A stretch of 64,000 bases of DNA from Pyxicephalus adspersus. Its lineage: Eukaryota; Chordata; Amphibia; Anura; Pyxicephalidae. The translations under genes and the position numbers were made by a program. The DNA lies in NCBI RefSeq assembly GCF_032062135.1, contig NC_092859.1:33586311-33650310 (forward strand), in the 5' to 3' direction. Shown one piece after another: positions 18,136 to 31,100 of the stretch (position 1 is the stretch's first letter; each line of letters opens with the position of its first letter). The notes beneath the pieces were generated by a model, which was given only the letters and a program-made list of their open reading frames with translations, made no database searches and was not told the origin of the DNA.

Positions 18136-18526
18136 TTAACCTCCCTGGTGGTCTGAATACTAAGTATTTTTAAATGTCAGGACCGGTACATTTAAAAATA
18201 CTTATTATTTTAAATTTCCCGCCTCCCAGTCACACGGGCCCGCCCGCCCCCCTCACCCCCCAGCCGTACGGTCGCCCAGCCAACAACTGCATCCCCTGGC
18301 CTCGCGTCCCCAACCTTCACATGCTGGGGATGCAAAAGCTGTCCGGGCATCACCAGACTACACAGATGCCTGCTGGACATCGCTGGAGGTCGCCCCGGGC
18401 ATGTGGGGACCAGGTAAGATTTAAAAACTCCCCTGCAATTCCACCCCGAGTGTGATTTGGGGTTACCACTTTTGGTAGTGAAAATTAACTCAGAGCCACA
18501 CTCGGGAATACCTCCAGGGAGGATAG
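18136..18526. mobile_element. MITE family G (TTAACCTCCCTGG..CCAGGGAGG), GC-rich interior
   Basis: Inverted ends ttaacctccctggtggtctg and aatacctccagggagga. The interior is GC-rich (cacgggcccgcccgcccccc) with an open frame that is not a gene. Confidence 0.75.
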
Positions 18527-21500
18527 GAACCAGTACTCTGGTGCAAGTGATTGAGCAGCTCCCTCAACCCTGTTCCTGAACCTACCAATAGTCACACAAT
18601 AGTCACATTTAACTGCTATTGTTCTGTAATTTTGAAAACCTCTACCTTCTCATGCAAGCACCCATGTAGAAATGTTTCTTTACTTCTTCTCCACAGACAC
18701 AACAGGAAGTTAGGGGAAATCTCCCAAAGAGAGCAGAATTCCTATTAAGACCTCCACAATGGCACATTTTCTTTTACCTACCATTCTGGACATTTTAGAT
18801 TTTCACCCACTTTCTTTCTCAGTGAAAATGTTCATCAGTTCAAAACCAATACAGGATTCAATCTTCCCAATGGTGGCACAAACAGCAATAAAAACAACAG
18901 GAAAAATAACGTTTTCTGCAGTGAGCCTGTTGTTAAGGTATGCAGTGTACAGTATTCCCTTTGGATGGTGGTTGTCCATTGGGAGAGCAGTTTGCTGTGT
19001 ACATTAACAACAAACTTTACAGTGAAAAAACATTTTTTCACGGGTTTAATACTCTGATGGTGTTTTCTAAATCAATAATATTACTCTGTTATCTGTTATT
19101 TCAATTAAACACTGTATAGTAAAAAACAGCTGCCATGTTTTCCATAGAATATCATTTTTCCTTTTTTTGTGTCTTTTCCTGTCTACATGCACTCGCTCCA
19201 GCTTGGGCTGTATATCAGTTTTCAGGATGGGTTTTCTGATGGTAATAACATATAACTGCATTTAATGATGGTGGATCACGACTTCACAATGCACCAGTGC
19301 GAGCCTTCAGGGCACCCGCAGGTGACAGGTTAACAATGCCGGAGCATCATTAGAAGAAATCTGTGACCCTATAACATAAAGTGCTTGAACAATGATCTTT
19401 ATGGCAGGATTACCAGGTGTCCTTCAGGCTAAATGAATACAACTTTTACAATTACATTGATATGTTAATAAGATATGATATATGGGATTTGGGGTTTGGT
19501 AAAGATTTTGGAACTATTGTTAGGGATTTTAACTGCTCCTTGCCTGACTTGAATTCATGTGTGTCTGACCTGCAGCATCTGTTCTTTTCTGCTTTGTCCT
19601 CAGAGATTCCACAGTTCATTTTTAGTTCAGTAACATAATTTATATTTATTAGAACTTGAGTGTAAGATCAAATACAAGCGTAACAATAGAAGCCTGCTCT
19701 TTGTTCTGCTGAGATGTCTGCACTCTGTCTAAGTTTTCATGTCACATATTTGGCTGGTTTAGTGACCCCATAAATGAGTTCAAAGCTAAACTTTGGCCAG
19801 CTGTCCCCACTCACACCCTTAAACACCATTTTACCAATGGTAAAAAGCTAATTAAAAAGCTGTATTTATATATTTTACACTAGGACCTGTGTGTTCTCTT
19901 TTGTTTTCATTGCCTAAGAAGAGAGTCATTCTTCAGGTGCCCTTGTCACTGCCACTTTCCCACTTACAACTGCCCAACTGAATTTATTGACAGGTGCAGG
20001 TACACCTGATCCTTCTGATCAGAAACAAGTGGATTTCGAATTCCCTAAGACTTGAATCTGAATGCAACCAGCTTGAAGCAAACAAAAGCTCATTGACACA
20101 GCCCTTATACTTGCTGTTTACCCAGTGCAATTGTCTTGTATCACCCTTCCTCCTATCCAGGTTATTATCCATTATTAGTATCACACTAACAAAGTTAGTT
20201 AATATAGCCACACAATGAAGAATAAAGCAGAGGTTGAAAGAGACAGTTTGCCCACTCTTTTGCTACCCCTAAAACTGACATCTAGAGAGTAGAAGAAACT
20301 GCTATCCTCCTTTATTAGGAATTCAGTTGAAGGAAAGACAAGGTGGGACAATCAGAAGTTCACACAAATTGCAGGGCTTTCAATGAAGGCCTGTCCAGAT
20401 TGTACTGACAATTAGAGTGGCAGTTTGAAAATCTTTATTTATACATGACTAAATAAAGAAAGAGGCAAAGACGCAAAGTGAATGCATTTACATATGATTG
20501 GATATTCAGTGTAACACGTCAACTCATTTACTATCTACAACTTTGCAATGTGAACACCTACTACTTAATCAGTAAAATAATCCCAATGCTTAACTGGCAG
20601 TTGTCGACAAGACATGTGGGTGGCCGGAAGCTCTACCACTGTTTATGGTATTCATGCTTAGATGTGATCCTGATTATCACATAGACATAGACATAGACCT
20701 GAAGGTCTTTTAGCCCCACATCTCATCCACATTTCTGGGGAAATCTAGTATTGTAAAGCATTTTGGTTTGGATGTAGTGTCTGGCAAGAGGAACCATGAT
20801 GACCAGTGCAGAACAGGCTATTCTACACACCTAGAAATGGCAGGTCACCTGGAGCTCATGAAGACAGGAAATATTTATCAGGTTAGATGTAAAAGTCAAG
20901 AATAAATTAAAGGGGTTTAGTTTTAGGGCTCAGGTAAGGGTTAAATTAATGAAGTTTACCAACAAATTTATCTCTATAGCCCCCTTTGGCTGCCCAAGTT
21001 GGAATCATTGTCACATAAGTATGCACCTGGGGAGGAAAATATAGGACAACATGGATGGTAATATTTTTTTATTATTTTGTGACTTGGAGGGGGCCAACCT
21101 AAGAGATTTAAGAAATGTAGGTTTTCCCCACACCTAAAACCCCCTGAAGTCCCAAATTTTCCTGCTTCTCTCTGATGCTCAGGAAGTAAAGAGAAATCTC
21201 CCAAAGAGCTCAGGGCTTCTCACCCATCCACATTTCATTCAAAACAAAAATATTGGGTTGTAAGCCTAGCCAAGCAATGTGGATAGGATGTAGAGTGTCA
21301 TTTAGAGAATTCAGAAGTTCTTCCCCTGTGCCAAATTCTAATCCCTGTGTGTCTCTTTAATAGATGTGACCCATGCTATAGCATAAATCCCTCCTGGCTT
21401 ATCGGTAATTGTTGCTTTTTCTTTTTCTTCAGCCTAAGATTAGGAAAGATTTCAGAGATAATTAAAGAGGAACCTATTGGCATTTAGCCACAACGATAAA

Positions 21501-22512
21501 GAGAACTTCATGCGTGCACTGCAAATTGGGTATCAGGAATGAAGCTGTAACCTCACCCTAACACATGTGCAGGAGGGATATTTTAGGGCCAATGAAATGT
21601 GTAAAAAGTCAGAGCCTCTTTCCCTTACAAAGGGCACCTTGTAACCAAGCTCCATATGGAAAAGCTGCTATAGGCCAGAGCATAGGACAAGAGGCTTGTC
21701 TTCCCACAATACTGCGGGTGTCAGATTTCCAGCACACAAGGCCATGGTCAAGAAAGATGCTATTTTAACAATCTGTTCACGAGACCAGAGTCAATAGAAG
21801 GGGAGTGGAACTTTGACAGATCTACCATTCCCTCTCTCCTTCCTTCACTGATCAGAAGAAGAAATACTTCAGGTAACACTTCTAAAAAGTAATAAGCATG
21901 CATTTGTATTAAGTATTTCATACTCAGATCTGTTACTTGTATTGAATAATGGTATAATATCACTGCCAGATTTTTTTTACTGTAGTTGGTATTATTTTTT
22001 GGTATTAATGTTTGTATGTATGTAGCTTTTATTGTAGTCTTTTTTATTGTTTAAATATTCTATCTATCTATCTATCTCTGTATATTATTGTTTTCACCCA
22101 AGAAAAACTTTTACTAATTGTTTTCAAATCTTTTGGCCAAAATGTGTGAAAGCATTGCCAACAACAGATTTCTCTCGAAGTACATTCCCTTTCTTTTTAA
22201 AGCTTAGTCCAATCAAGTTTGACTCATTCCTGAGATTTTATCAATATAGCCTAAGTCAGAAATAAGAAACCTTTTGGTAGTTTAATTCTCCAACATCTAC
22301 CAAAAACTGAAATAACTGTTGGAATACCTACCTCTTTAAAATAAATTCAAATTCATTGAGCTGTTTGGAAAATGTGCTTGTAAAAAGCAATCCTGCTTTT
22401 TGTGTGAATTGAATGAATCTTGGGAAACAATAGTTAAAAATACCCCTTAGTGTTCCTTTTATATTTATGTTTTATATTATTTCCGTTATATTTAATTGTG
22501 TTGTGTAAATTT
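18527..22512. other. intergenic, no gene seen
   Basis: AT-rich sequence with a small cataga tandem (20680) and the TATC microsatellite. The stretch 21760-21873 (MEF2-like ctattttaac, pyrimidine-rich segment, then cttcag/gtaaca) could be a distant noncoding first exon of tnni, but this is weak. Confidence 0.5.
22053..22080 (+). repeat. (TATC)n microsatellite
   Basis: Five uninterrupted tatc/ctat units. Confidence 0.8.
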
Positions 22513-23043
22513 NNNNNNNNNNNNNNNNNNNNNNNNNNNNNNNNNNNNNNNNNNNNNNNNNNNNNNNNNNNNNNNNNNNNNNNNNNNNNNNNNNNNNNNN
22601 NNNNNNNNNNNNNNNNNNNNNNNNNNNNNNNNNNNNNNNNNNNNNNNNNNNNNNNNNNNNNNNNNNNNNNNNNNNNNNNNNNNNNNNNNNNNNNNNNNNN
22701 NNNNNNNNNNNNNNNNNNNNNNNNNNNNNNNNNNNNNNNNNNNNNNNNNNNNNNNNNNNNNNNNNNNNNNNNNNNNNNNNNNNNNNNNNNNNNNNNNNNN
22801 NNNNNNNNNNNNNNNNNNNNNNNNNNNNNNNNNNNNNNNNNNNNNNNNNNNNNNNNNNNNNNNNNNNNNNNNNNNNNNNNNNNNNNNNNNNNNNNNNNNN
22901 NNNNNNNNNNNNNNNNNNNNNNNNNNNNNNNNNNNNNNNNNNNNNNNNNNNNNNNNNNNNNNNNNNNNNNNNNNNNNNNNNNNNNNNNNNNNNNNNNNNN
23001 NNNNNNNNNNNNNNNNNNNNNNNNNNNNNNNNNNNNNNNNNNN
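22513..23043. other. assembly gap (N run)
   Basis: 531 N characters, about 2 kb upstream of the tnni start exon. A noncoding first exon could be hidden here. Confidence 0.99.
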
Positions 23044-24160
23044 TTTTGGAGTGTGCAGCTGTTTGAGTGCCATTGGGAAGACTTATCTTCACTTCTTATC
23101 CTAAAACAGGAATTGAAGGGAAATGTGTTCAAAGAAAAAAAAATAATTTGATTGGCTTCTAGCATTGATGATAGGATGAATGTCTAAAAACAGTAGTGTT
23201 TAAAGCAGTAGCTAAAAAACTCACTAACCTTTCCGTCCAGTTCAGCTACATCTTCTGTTCTTCTCAACTGTATTCTATTTCACTGGTCTGTAGAACTGAA
23301 TCACTCATAAGGCAATTCTAAGAAAGAATTGGGGGCCTGGTGGATCTCCAGGTGACAAGCTACAACCTTTTTGCAGTAAACCTGGAAAATATCCCAGTTG
23401 GTTAGAGCTGTGAAAATCCCCCATTGCTTCACAAGTGAGAATGATTTGTCTGATAGGAAGGATCCAAAGACAATGCAAACAGGGGGGGGGGCTTCTGTGC
23501 TTGTTGCAGTCCTCTTTGATATTAATAAAATATATGTTATATTCTACATTATCCATCTCTAGACCCTCACCGCCATTTTAAGCCATTTTTAGCTTCTTCT
23601 CCAGTTACTCTGGCTTCTTGTTCCACCTTTAGTGACATGCAGTAAATCTCACATGCACACCACACATACCATGAGAAAAGAGTCCAGGAGCAGGGGGTTT
23701 CCTCCACTGAGCTATGCCAACACCCCTGGATACTTGTTACTTCTGTGGGACTGGAAGAGATTATACAAGGAAAAGGACGACAAAAAATAAGTTGCATGCT
23801 TTCCAAAATACTTTGAAAATACCTGGGATGCCAACCTGCCATAAAAGTCAACCAAACAGACTTTTTTTCTACTTGAAGTGCTTTGTTTTTTTTTTTGTTT
23901 TGTTTTTTTTACAACTTTTTTCACTGTTTTTTTTATGTACTTTTGTGTGTTTTTTATAATGAATCTTACTGATAAAAGCTTGTAATGTGGCAAACTTTTT
24001 TAGGACAGCTGTAGGGACCACCAATGTAGGAGCCTTCATTTGTATTAAAGTTGTAATAGGAGTGATCTCTAGTCTGATGATATGTGTCCCCCAGTATGCT
24101 ATAGGTGTTTTTGGAGACTGGGGACATGCTTCAGACAAGTTTGCAGACTCTGACTAACTT

Positions 24161-24850
24161 ATGTAGGATGTCTTTAGTCTCTGATCATCTCTTGTAGCAT
24201 ACTCATAGTCTGTGGTAATCTCTGGTAGCATACCGATAGTCTCTGACCATCTCTGGTAGCATACNNNNNNNNNNNNNNNNNNNNNNNNNNNNNNNNNNNN
24301 NNNNNNNNNNNNNNNNNNNNNNNNNNNNNNNNNNNNNNNNNNNNNNNNNNNNNNNNNNNNNNNNNNNNNNNNNNNNNNNNNNNNNNNNNNNNNNNNNNNN
24401 NNNNNNNNNNNNNNNNNNNNNNNNNNNNNNNNNNNNNNNNNNNNNNNNNNNNNNNNNNNNNNNNNNNNNNNNNNNNNNNNNNNNNNNNNNNNNNNNNNNN
24501 NNNNNNNNNNNNNNNNNNNNNNNNNNNNNNNNNNNNNNNNNNNNNNNNNNNNNNNNNNNNNNNNNNNNNNNNNNNNNNNNNNNNNNNNNNNNNNNNNNNN
24601 NNNNNNNNNNNNNNNNNNNNNNNNNNNNNNNNNNNNNNNNNNNNNNNNNNNNNNNNNNNNNNNNNNNNNNNNNNNNNNNNNNNNNNNNNNNNNNNNNNNN
24701 NNNNNNNNNNNNNNNNNNNNNNNNNNNNNNNNNNNNNNNNNNNNNNNNNNNNNNNTCTCTGACCATCTCTTGTAGCATACCCATAACCTCTTGCCATCTC
24801 TCGTAGCGTCCCCATAATCTCTGACAATCCCCTGTTCCATGTTGCAGTTT
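24161..24850 (-). repeat. minisatellite, about 31-base unit, spanning an assembly gap
   Basis: The units tctctgaccatctctggtag and catacc[g]atag are seen three times before the N run (24265-24755) and about four times after it, in the same register. The gap therefore lies inside the array and its true length is unknown. Confidence 0.85.
24265..24755. other. assembly gap (N run) inside a minisatellite
   Basis: 491 N characters flanked on both sides by the same 31-base repeat. Confidence 0.99.
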
Positions 24851-24968
24851 CTGATCACTTTCTGTATATTTATAATAACTAAATGTGCAGCCCATGGGCT
24901 GCTAACATCAGGTAAATTGACCTTCACAGACATACAGTATTCATGCATTCTAGGTTCCACTTAAAGGT

Positions 24969-25043
24969 CTAAAAATTCAGCAAAGCAGGTGGTTTTATTT
25001 CAGGCTTGCCCACCAGCTGGAGACATTCCTGGGACTCATAAAT
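24969..25043 (+). promoter_or_regulatory. tnni: candidate muscle promoter/enhancer cluster upstream of tnni
   Basis: Within 75 bases there are a MEF2-like site (ctaaaaattc, 24969-24978), E-boxes CAGGTG (24986-24991) and CAGCTG (25014-25019), an MCAT/TEAD motif CATTCCT (25024-25030) and a TATA-like CATAAAT (25037-25043). These motif types are known to drive troponin genes. The cluster ends about 45 bases before the start exon. Each motif is short and could occur by chance; the clustering is the argument. Confidence 0.4.
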
Positions 25044-25085
25044 CTAAGTGTTTAACATGTCACTTCTATTTATCCCCTTTTACAG

Positions 25086-25115
25086 CTTTGCACACATCTC
25101 AATCATGTCTGACAG
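25086..25115 (+). CDS. tnni: tnni start exon (5'UTR 25086-25104, ATG at 25105)
   Basis: A pyrimidine-rich acceptor (ccccttttacag) precedes 19 noncoding bases, then ATG TCT GAC AG, then donor gtaagc at 25116. The phase (two bases of an Arg codon) is exactly what the 4-nt microexon and the next exon need, giving MSDRERQSKIP. A short start exon is usual in troponin I genes. It may instead be a true first exon if transcription begins just upstream. Confidence 0.75.
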
Positions 25116-28100
25116 GTAAGCCTAATTCCTATTCTCATTCAGTATATTTGCACAGTACTGTAATCTACCATCCAAGTTATATGAATGCCTCTACTAACAT
25201 TACATTCTAATGGTTTGATAGATTTATTTTACTTACTTTACTGCTCTGATGTTTTTTTCCTCTTCTGTAAATTCATGGAGACATCAGTCTGTGCCTCAAA
25301 GGAGCTTGCAAATTATTATCTCCAATATGGCCATGCTCGCCATAAACAAGGCCATATTTTAACATCGTGGTGTTATAATTACACCTTAATAAAGACAACC
25401 TTTAGTACAAGCTCAGACTGATGAATCACATCACAATTATATTACAAAGAGTTATTAGAAGAAACAAGCATTCATCTTTAGACTCCAAGCTACTTTTAAA
25501 CTTTACAGCCAGCAAACAAAAAGGGAGATTGAGTCTGGACCTGAGTGTATTTTAAGGCAGGTTAAGCTATATCTGCTGCAAAGTGTTGTGGTAATTTACT
25601 TTACAATATAACAGGCTCAAATAACTTAGGTAACACCAGGATATGAATCCTTTTTTATTTTTTTTTATTTTTTTTTTGTGGCATTGTGAAATTAGCTTAT
25701 TGTGTGCTTTATATGTGCATACATTACTAGAAATGGGATATTGTAAAGAAGTAACAAGTAAAGTTGTTTTGTTAGGCTGTATGATTTGACAAAATAAATA
25801 ATGTCCAACACTGTCATCTAGTGGTTTAAAATATCAAAACTATTTATACTTGTGTCCAATGCTGTCATCAATACTATTAATACTTGTGTCAAACACTGCC
25901 ATCTAGTGGTTCAAAATATCAATACAATACTAATAATACTTGTGTCCAATGCTGTCATCTAGTGGTTGGAAGTAAAATCACTAGTACTCAAATTCATACT
26001 AATCATACTAAAAATAATAATTACTGCTTACAATCAATAAGACCAACTACTGAACATAAAATGTCACACTTTATATACTGTATGTGCTAATAATGTCTAT
26101 ATCCTTCTTCCACAATCTCATAAATATCGAAATTCATATAAATAAATCAAACCAAATTAAACACATGTGGGCATTTTTAATTCTCACTCTGTAAACACAT
26201 ATCCAAAGTATACAATGTCCAGCCTCTACTGATTTACTTTAGGTTTCTGAGGCTGCTCATCTTGTTTAGGAGCTAATAGTAAGTATAGAATCTGTGTCAT
26301 ACTTTGCTTCTGCCCACATTTCACTAAAGAGAATAGCTTTACTGTAACTTTTTGGGGGGAATACAAGTGAGGCTTTTCTTTTGGTAGTTCTTTATATGTT
26401 TTTATTCTATGTAACACAATATGTAAAACAATTGTAAAAGCTATGTTCTTTTCTGATTTGACCAGTGTTAGTTTTTAAATAAGTAACATATTGTAAATAA
26501 AAAGTATACATTATATTTTAAAGGTTGGCTTTATTGACAGAGATTCTCTTTGACCATTGGATGGCCACTGATGATGTAAAAACCCATTAGTGCTCACGTA
26601 TTTTGAGGTTGAATGAGTCCCCTGCCATCAGGGATGATTGCTCAGTGGGGTATCCCTTCATCACATAAACATGAATAAAATTTATTCTGAACATTGTACC
26701 TTTTGCGGGGTTCCAGTTTCCCCCTGCAATATTAAAAAAAAAAAACTTTGCATGCCACAGGTATTGCCTAATGATTTTGTGTAATATTGCATAATGATAT
26801 TTCTATTCATTGTCTCCTTTAACTTTGTTTTCTTTTCTTTTTTTTTTGTTGGGTTTTTGAAACAGAGAGGTAAGTTGAATATTTATTTGTGATTAATGAT
26901 TAAATACCCCTTGCAGTCCACCAATGTCTAATGCTTTATTTTCATAAATTCCAGAGGCAATCTAAGATCCCAGCTTCCAGGAAGCTTCTCCTGAAGGTAC
27001 GTTGCATTAAACATTAATTAACTGAACTGGCGAATGTGATAGCCAACAAAAAAGATTTTTAAATGTTCTCATATATTGTAGGCACCACACAGGATATGCA
27101 GAATATTTTAATTAAAAAATCCAAAAGCAATGTTTTATCTAATTTTAAATCTGAGGAGACACAAAACTTCCTTTAAAAATTTTCATTAGTAGTTATAATT
27201 TGTGCACACCAAATACATTTAGAAACCCAGATAATACATTTATGTTATTAGTTTATAGATAGTAATAGATAAAAAGCAGTGGTGACAATTTTCCTGTGCT
27301 ATACATTGTGGGAGGAGCCCAACAGTTCTACCTGCTACAGGCTGTCAGCAAAAAACTACAGGAAGGGGGCCAGCACTAGACCAGCCACCCTACACAAAAA
27401 ATAGAGTGGCAGTGACTGGTCTTTAGTTCTGCACAGAGGCAAAGTTGTATGAAAGATTACAGATTTGCACGCATTAGACAAAGTCCATCAAGATTAAAGT
27501 GGGGAATACACATGTCTCCCCACCTCAACAAACAAGTCTCATCATAGAGTTTATAGATAAGGGGGGCTATTTGGAACTATGTTGTATGCAAATATTTACC
27601 TGGGTCAGACAGATTTAGAGTATTATTAGAATTGTGTTCCAGGTTCAAACATTCTAGAACAGTCATCTAAAGGCAAGAATCAGTCACAAATAGGAAGTTT
27701 AAGGCTTTAAATATTTGTATCATGTCATCAACACTAGCAGCTAAACAATGGAAGGCCTGAAGCAGATTATCCTTTACCAGAAAATTCCAGTAAGCACATG
27801 TGGAAAATTCCAAATTGTTCTGAACTCAGGATATAAAAACAGGCTTGATAATAAAGAATTGGCATAGGATCAGAGCTCCGATTGACAGGTGTGAGTTCAG
27901 CAGACGTGACAACAACCTCAGGGCAGCTTACTACATATCACTTCTGCATCAAGTGCCTCTACTGAGTTCACTATGCATGAAAGAAGCATTTTCTGTGTTA
28001 TAGGGGACAAAAGATGGGCCTGATGTGTATGTTTGTGACAAATATAGTCTGGAGCTATTCTACTCTTAATCATTTCTGAACTACTTTTTCTACGTTTTAG

Positions 28101-31100
28101 AAACTAATTTTTCACCAGCATCTCTATCAATCTTTTATCTCTTAAGGAAAAAAAAAGGGAATGAATGATAGGAAGAATGGAGAGAGAGAGTGGGGAAGGA
28201 AGGGAAAAGAAAAAAAAGGAGAGAAAGGCAGGACATTTGTAAGGAAGGAGCTTAAGGGAGAGAGAGACAGAGGAAGGAGAGAAAAAGAGGAGTAGGAAAA
28301 AAAGAAGGGTAGGATAGAGGTGAAGAAAAGGAAGGAATGATTAAATGACTAAAGGAAATAAGGGGATAGATTAGTAGGAAAAGATGAAGGGAGGAGAGAG
28401 AGGAGTAGAAAAGTAATAAATGAATAAAGGACCACAGGAAGTGAGGAGATAGACTAGTAGGAAAAGATGAAGGGAGAAGAGAGAAGGGAAAAAAAGAAGG
28501 AAGGAGAGATTAGTAGGAAAAGAAGAAGGGAAGGAGAGAGAGGGGTAGAAAAGCAAGTAAAAAAGAGTTAGAGAAGCAGAGAGGGAATAAAGGGTAATGT
28601 GTTTGTTGCTTTTCTTTTATTTTAAAAGGAAAAAAATATTATGGTGGAACAATTCATTTACTTCAGTACAAACTGGACACAAAATTGTCATATGAAAGTT
28701 TGTTTGGTAACATATCAGTCAACATATTACTTGAGTATCTTTTAAGGCAGATCATTCCTTATCTTACTTACCAGAAACTCCAAGAAGCAGCACTGAATCA
28801 GCAAGGGGGTTACAGTGAATTTGCATACTTGTGAATTGATTGCTATCATAGACTATTAAGTTTATGTAACAAGGTCAATAGTAACATTAGGCCTTTTTTA
28901 TTTGTATGTTAACCCGATAATTCTATCAGTGACATTCTTTCTGTGCTAAGATGGCAATGCTCACTCACCAAACAGCACTGTTACTCTAGGATAGGAAATG
29001 TACTGAATACTTTTCTTAAAACATAGATGTAGGTGGTGTTTTGTAGACTACACACTGTAAATTTAAAACAATGCTAATTGATAAGTGTAAAAAAGGTATC
29101 AGCTTAATAGATTTTTGTGAGGACTGATACACTACAATATATTTAACTGACCAAAGTGGGGTAAAAGTAAAAATTGTAATGGTGTCTTTTACAAGAGGTA
29201 ATAGCATCATATGGGAGGAATTTAATAACCTGACTGGTTTTATCTTTATATTTGCCATATGACATTTTCTCCAGTGGAGCACTTTGTTTTCCCTTTTTGA
29301 TGACAACCATGCATCTGGTGTATGCTGATTGGGGCTTATACCTTTATATTACATTATATTTCTGGATGTGGTATATTTTCTGGATGTGGTAAATATAAAG
29401 ACCTTAAAAGACCTTTCTTGGTGCCATTTATGTTTATATATATTCTTTACCTCTCTAATGTATGTGTGTAGTTGCTCACAAGAGCACAAAAGAATGATAT
29501 GCATGTCTCCATCCACTTACTTTACAGTATATCAAACCCCAACTTTTGTAATTATTTTTGACAATATAGGATTTTCTGAAACCATGTTTTTTTTCTTAAA
29601 AAAAGGTTTTAAGATAAAATTAGATGTACTTTACCCAACGCAAAATGAGTATTGTAGAGATGATCATATGATTTTTTTTAAGACTCTTATGCTTCAAAAA
29701 GCCACTGAGGATTTGGAAAATGAGAAGAAAGAAGCAGAAGAGGAGAAAGAACGAAACCTTTCAGAGAAGGTTCCACCCTTACAGTTCACTGGATTGAACC
29801 AACAGCAGTTACAGGTCATATACACTTACCACTAAAAATCTTGATTCTTCTATAGTTACCTTTATTTTATACATTCTGCAAATTGGTCTCTGTTACTAAC
29901 AAAAGTTGAAGAATATGTCAAAAAAGGCTAAACTCTAGCTCAGGATTTCATGTAAACATAAAATTCATGTTCTGAAGAAATAGCTCTTGGTCCATAATGT
30001 CTTTTGCAAAAAGAATCCTGAATAGGAGTGTCTGATTCGTTAAAATTAGCCGGTGTACTTTCAGTGTTCTGATGAGGAACATTGCAGTGTTTGCATCGTT
30101 TATGAAGCAATGATCCCTTAAGGAGCTTTTCATCATTTATAAAATTCCAACTAAGGGGTACCTAAAATTTGTCTTTTAAAATCAGTGAGCTAATCTCCCA
30201 CAGGAAATGCCATATTTGAGGGCCTTCCAATAGGACTTTGAGGGATTTGTAACAGTTTACAGAACACCTCCATGCTGCCATATTGAATTGCATTTCTTAC
30301 CAGTTCCTAGAAGATTAGTTACTGCAGATTAAAATTTAAAAAAATTTAAATTTCATAAAATTTCACAAAGAGGAATCACTCGTTCTGGCTGGTGCACCCC
30401 CAGCGGGGTAAGCAGCCAGTAATTTTAGTGGTCCGCGGAACCAAAAAAGTTGGCGACCACTGCTTTAAAACAAGCCTTCACTGACCTCTGTAGTTGCAGG
30501 TAATGTGGAACATTCTATTCTTACAGTTTAAAGTGGCGTTGACATAAAGTTTTTATCTCATAAAAGAAGGATTTTCAATAAAGTTTGCCAAAATATTTCA
30601 GTATATAAACAGCAATTGACTTAAAGTTTGTTTTTTTAAATTTGAATTTCATATTAGTTACTATGTTTATTGTATTTCTTTTTCTAGGAGTTGTGCGTAA
30701 AGCTTCATAAACGGATCGATGCTGTAGATGAAGAACGCTATGATATTGAAGTAAAGGTCAAAAAGAATGATTTTGATGTAAGTCAGCAGCAAAACATATA
30801 TTTATATGTTGATGCAATAAATGCATCTATTTGCCTCTAAAAATACTGCAAGCATACAATACCTGTTGATGTGCCATAAATACAGTGAGTTCCAGTGACA
30901 ATGCTGCCTCTGCTGCATTGATGTTTTTTAGCCCTGCTCCACTCTCTTTGGCTAATTTACAGAACACCTTCCCAGTATGTAATAGAAATAATTTAGAGCT
31001 TGAAGTTTTGCTGTTTTCACATGCTTGGAATAAAGTTGTCATTCTTTCAAAACTGATATGAAATACAACTTAAGAGGTATATGAAGCTGGCACATTCTTT

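Noticed and set aside
21760..21873. Noncoding first exon of troponin I ending cttcag/gtaaca
   Set aside because: Only a donor-like site, a near-MEF2 match and an E-box upstream support it. This is too weak to annotate, and a gap at 22513 could hide the real one.
24161..24850. Regularly spaced repeat that could suggest a CRISPR array
   Set aside because: The units are directly contiguous with no unique spacers, in a vertebrate genome. It is a minisatellite.
28371..28556. Minus-strand open frame rich in Ser, Leu, Phe and Pro
   Set aside because: Low-complexity translation of the complement of the polypurine tract.
29329..29835. 168-codon open frame
   Set aside because: Only its last part (29683-29814) is the real troponin I exon. 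The upstream part is intron read through without a stop.
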